A DNA stretch of 64,000 nt from Shewanella japonica (GTDB lineage: Bacteria; Pseudomonadota; Gammaproteobacteria; Enterobacterales; Shewanellaceae). Location: contig NZ_CP020472.1 of NCBI RefSeq assembly GCF_002075795.1, forward strand, positions 603,001 to 667,000, read 5' to 3'. Numbering within the stretch: position 1 is the first letter of the stretch; every line of letters begins with the position of its first letter. Both the position numbers and the translations under genes were made by a program. The notes below the pieces were generated by a model. The model searched no databases, was not told the DNA's origin, and saw only the letters and a program-made list of their open reading frames with translations. Of the stretch, positions 63,613-64,000 are shown piece by piece.

Positions 63613-64000
63613 ATGAATTTAATTAATCGAACCAGTTTGAATACGCTACTGGCAAGTTGCACAGGTCTATTGTTAGCTGCTCACTGTCAATCTATCGCTG
63701 CTGAAACCTCGTTTACTCCTCAATTTACCGCTCATCATATTGATGCTGATTTTGAGCTAACTCAAGGCATAGTGAGTGCCAACATTCTTGAGCATCAAGG
63801 CAATGAATTAATTGCTGTAGGTGTTGATGATAATCACGAACGTTGGTTAGCTATTTATGGTTTTGAGAATGAGGCATTAGTGCAGCTTGATAAATTAAAG
63901 CTCTCAAAAGATATATATAGCTTTGATATTAATGAGCTAGAACCAGCTAAAGTCTCAGGTTCTAATCAAGCTGAAGTACTTACTCAACAGCTCTTTTTCG
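63613..64000 (+). CDS. Secreted protein, C-terminus beyond window edge
   Basis: An open frame runs from ATG 63613 to the right edge without stop. The signal peptide MNLINRTSLNTLLASCTGLL ends near SIAAET. The mature part starts FTPQFTAHHIDADFELTQGI and contains LIAVGVDDNHERWLAIYGFE, similar to blades of beta-propeller (VCBS/FG-GAP-like) surface proteins. AAGGA lies about 12 bases and TCAGG right before the ATG. The family cannot be assigned from this part. Confidence 0.6.
   Translation, partial: MNLINRTSLNTLLASCTGLLLAAHCQSIAAETSFTPQFTAHHIDADFELTQGIVSANILEHQGNELIAVGVDDNHERWLAIYGFENEALVQLDKLKLSKDIYSFDINELEPAKVSGSNQAEVLTQQLFF

Overview
The window looks like a chromosomal segment of a marine gammaproteobacterium of the Shewanella type. 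This is inferred from gene content, not from a database match: a Tat-exported flavin reductase paired with a small tetraheme cytochrome c, NhaD, DUF2999 and DUF5062 proteins, a chitin-active LPMO, several c-di-GMP proteins, and a base composition of roughly 40-45% GC. No rRNA, tRNA, insertion sequence, phage or CRISPR array was seen. Genes run off both ends (a secreted protein at the left edge, another at the right edge).

Layout. 1-6.8 kb: a secreted protein, an alpha/beta hydrolase, a YcgR-like c-di-GMP receptor split over two abutting genes, a YugP-type zinc peptidase, a TauE/SafE exporter, and the mesX-mesD pair for oxygen-dependent, folate-independent methionine synthesis. 7-20 kb: a region built from partial copies of one module. 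The parts are a TonB-dependent receptor with a CxxC in its plug, a periplasmic CSWC thioredoxin whose start overlaps the receptor end, a YHS lipoprotein, and a convergent membrane-anchored thioredoxin-fold gene without cysteines. A 1500-residue Ig-repeat lipoprotein and an nhaD antiporter gene sit between the copies. Only the right-hand copy keeps the full receptor, and it has a Fur-like box upstream. 20-26 kb: a 7TMR-DISM diguanylate cyclase, a BamA-type barrel protein, a DUF3108-like protein and an MFS transporter.

26-31 kb: a TetR gene with a cysteine-rich tail, divergent from a five-gene operon (Tat flavin reductase, tetraheme cytochrome, cupin, DUF3299 protein, porin). This resembles a periplasmic respiratory or detoxification module for an unknown enoate-like substrate. 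31-40 kb: an LPMO, DUF2999, a His-rich secreted beta-helix protein, a frameshifted membrane protein gene, an S9 peptidase, a single-domain response regulator and a small Cys-motif protein. 40-46.5 kb: a HExxH protein, a LysR regulator, a CDF-like protein with altered metal ligands, a periplasmic solute-binding protein, and an AGCS symporter behind a tandem glycine riboswitch. 46.5-64 kb: a PAS-GGDEF protein, a membrane-spanning winged-helix/STAND-ATPase/TPR protein directly followed by a small beta-rich protein, an APH-like kinase, DUF5062, an MscS channel, a DUF4345-sulfatase-outer membrane protein operon, a GNAT acetyltransferase, a cold-shock/excalibur fusion, an M20 amidohydrolase, PpiB and an EcsC protein.

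The best candidates for undescribed biology are the duplicated receptor/thioredoxin/YHS module with an apparently conserved AUC start codon in its convergent gene, the flavin reductase/cupin operon, and the membrane-bound STAND transcription factor with its small partner.
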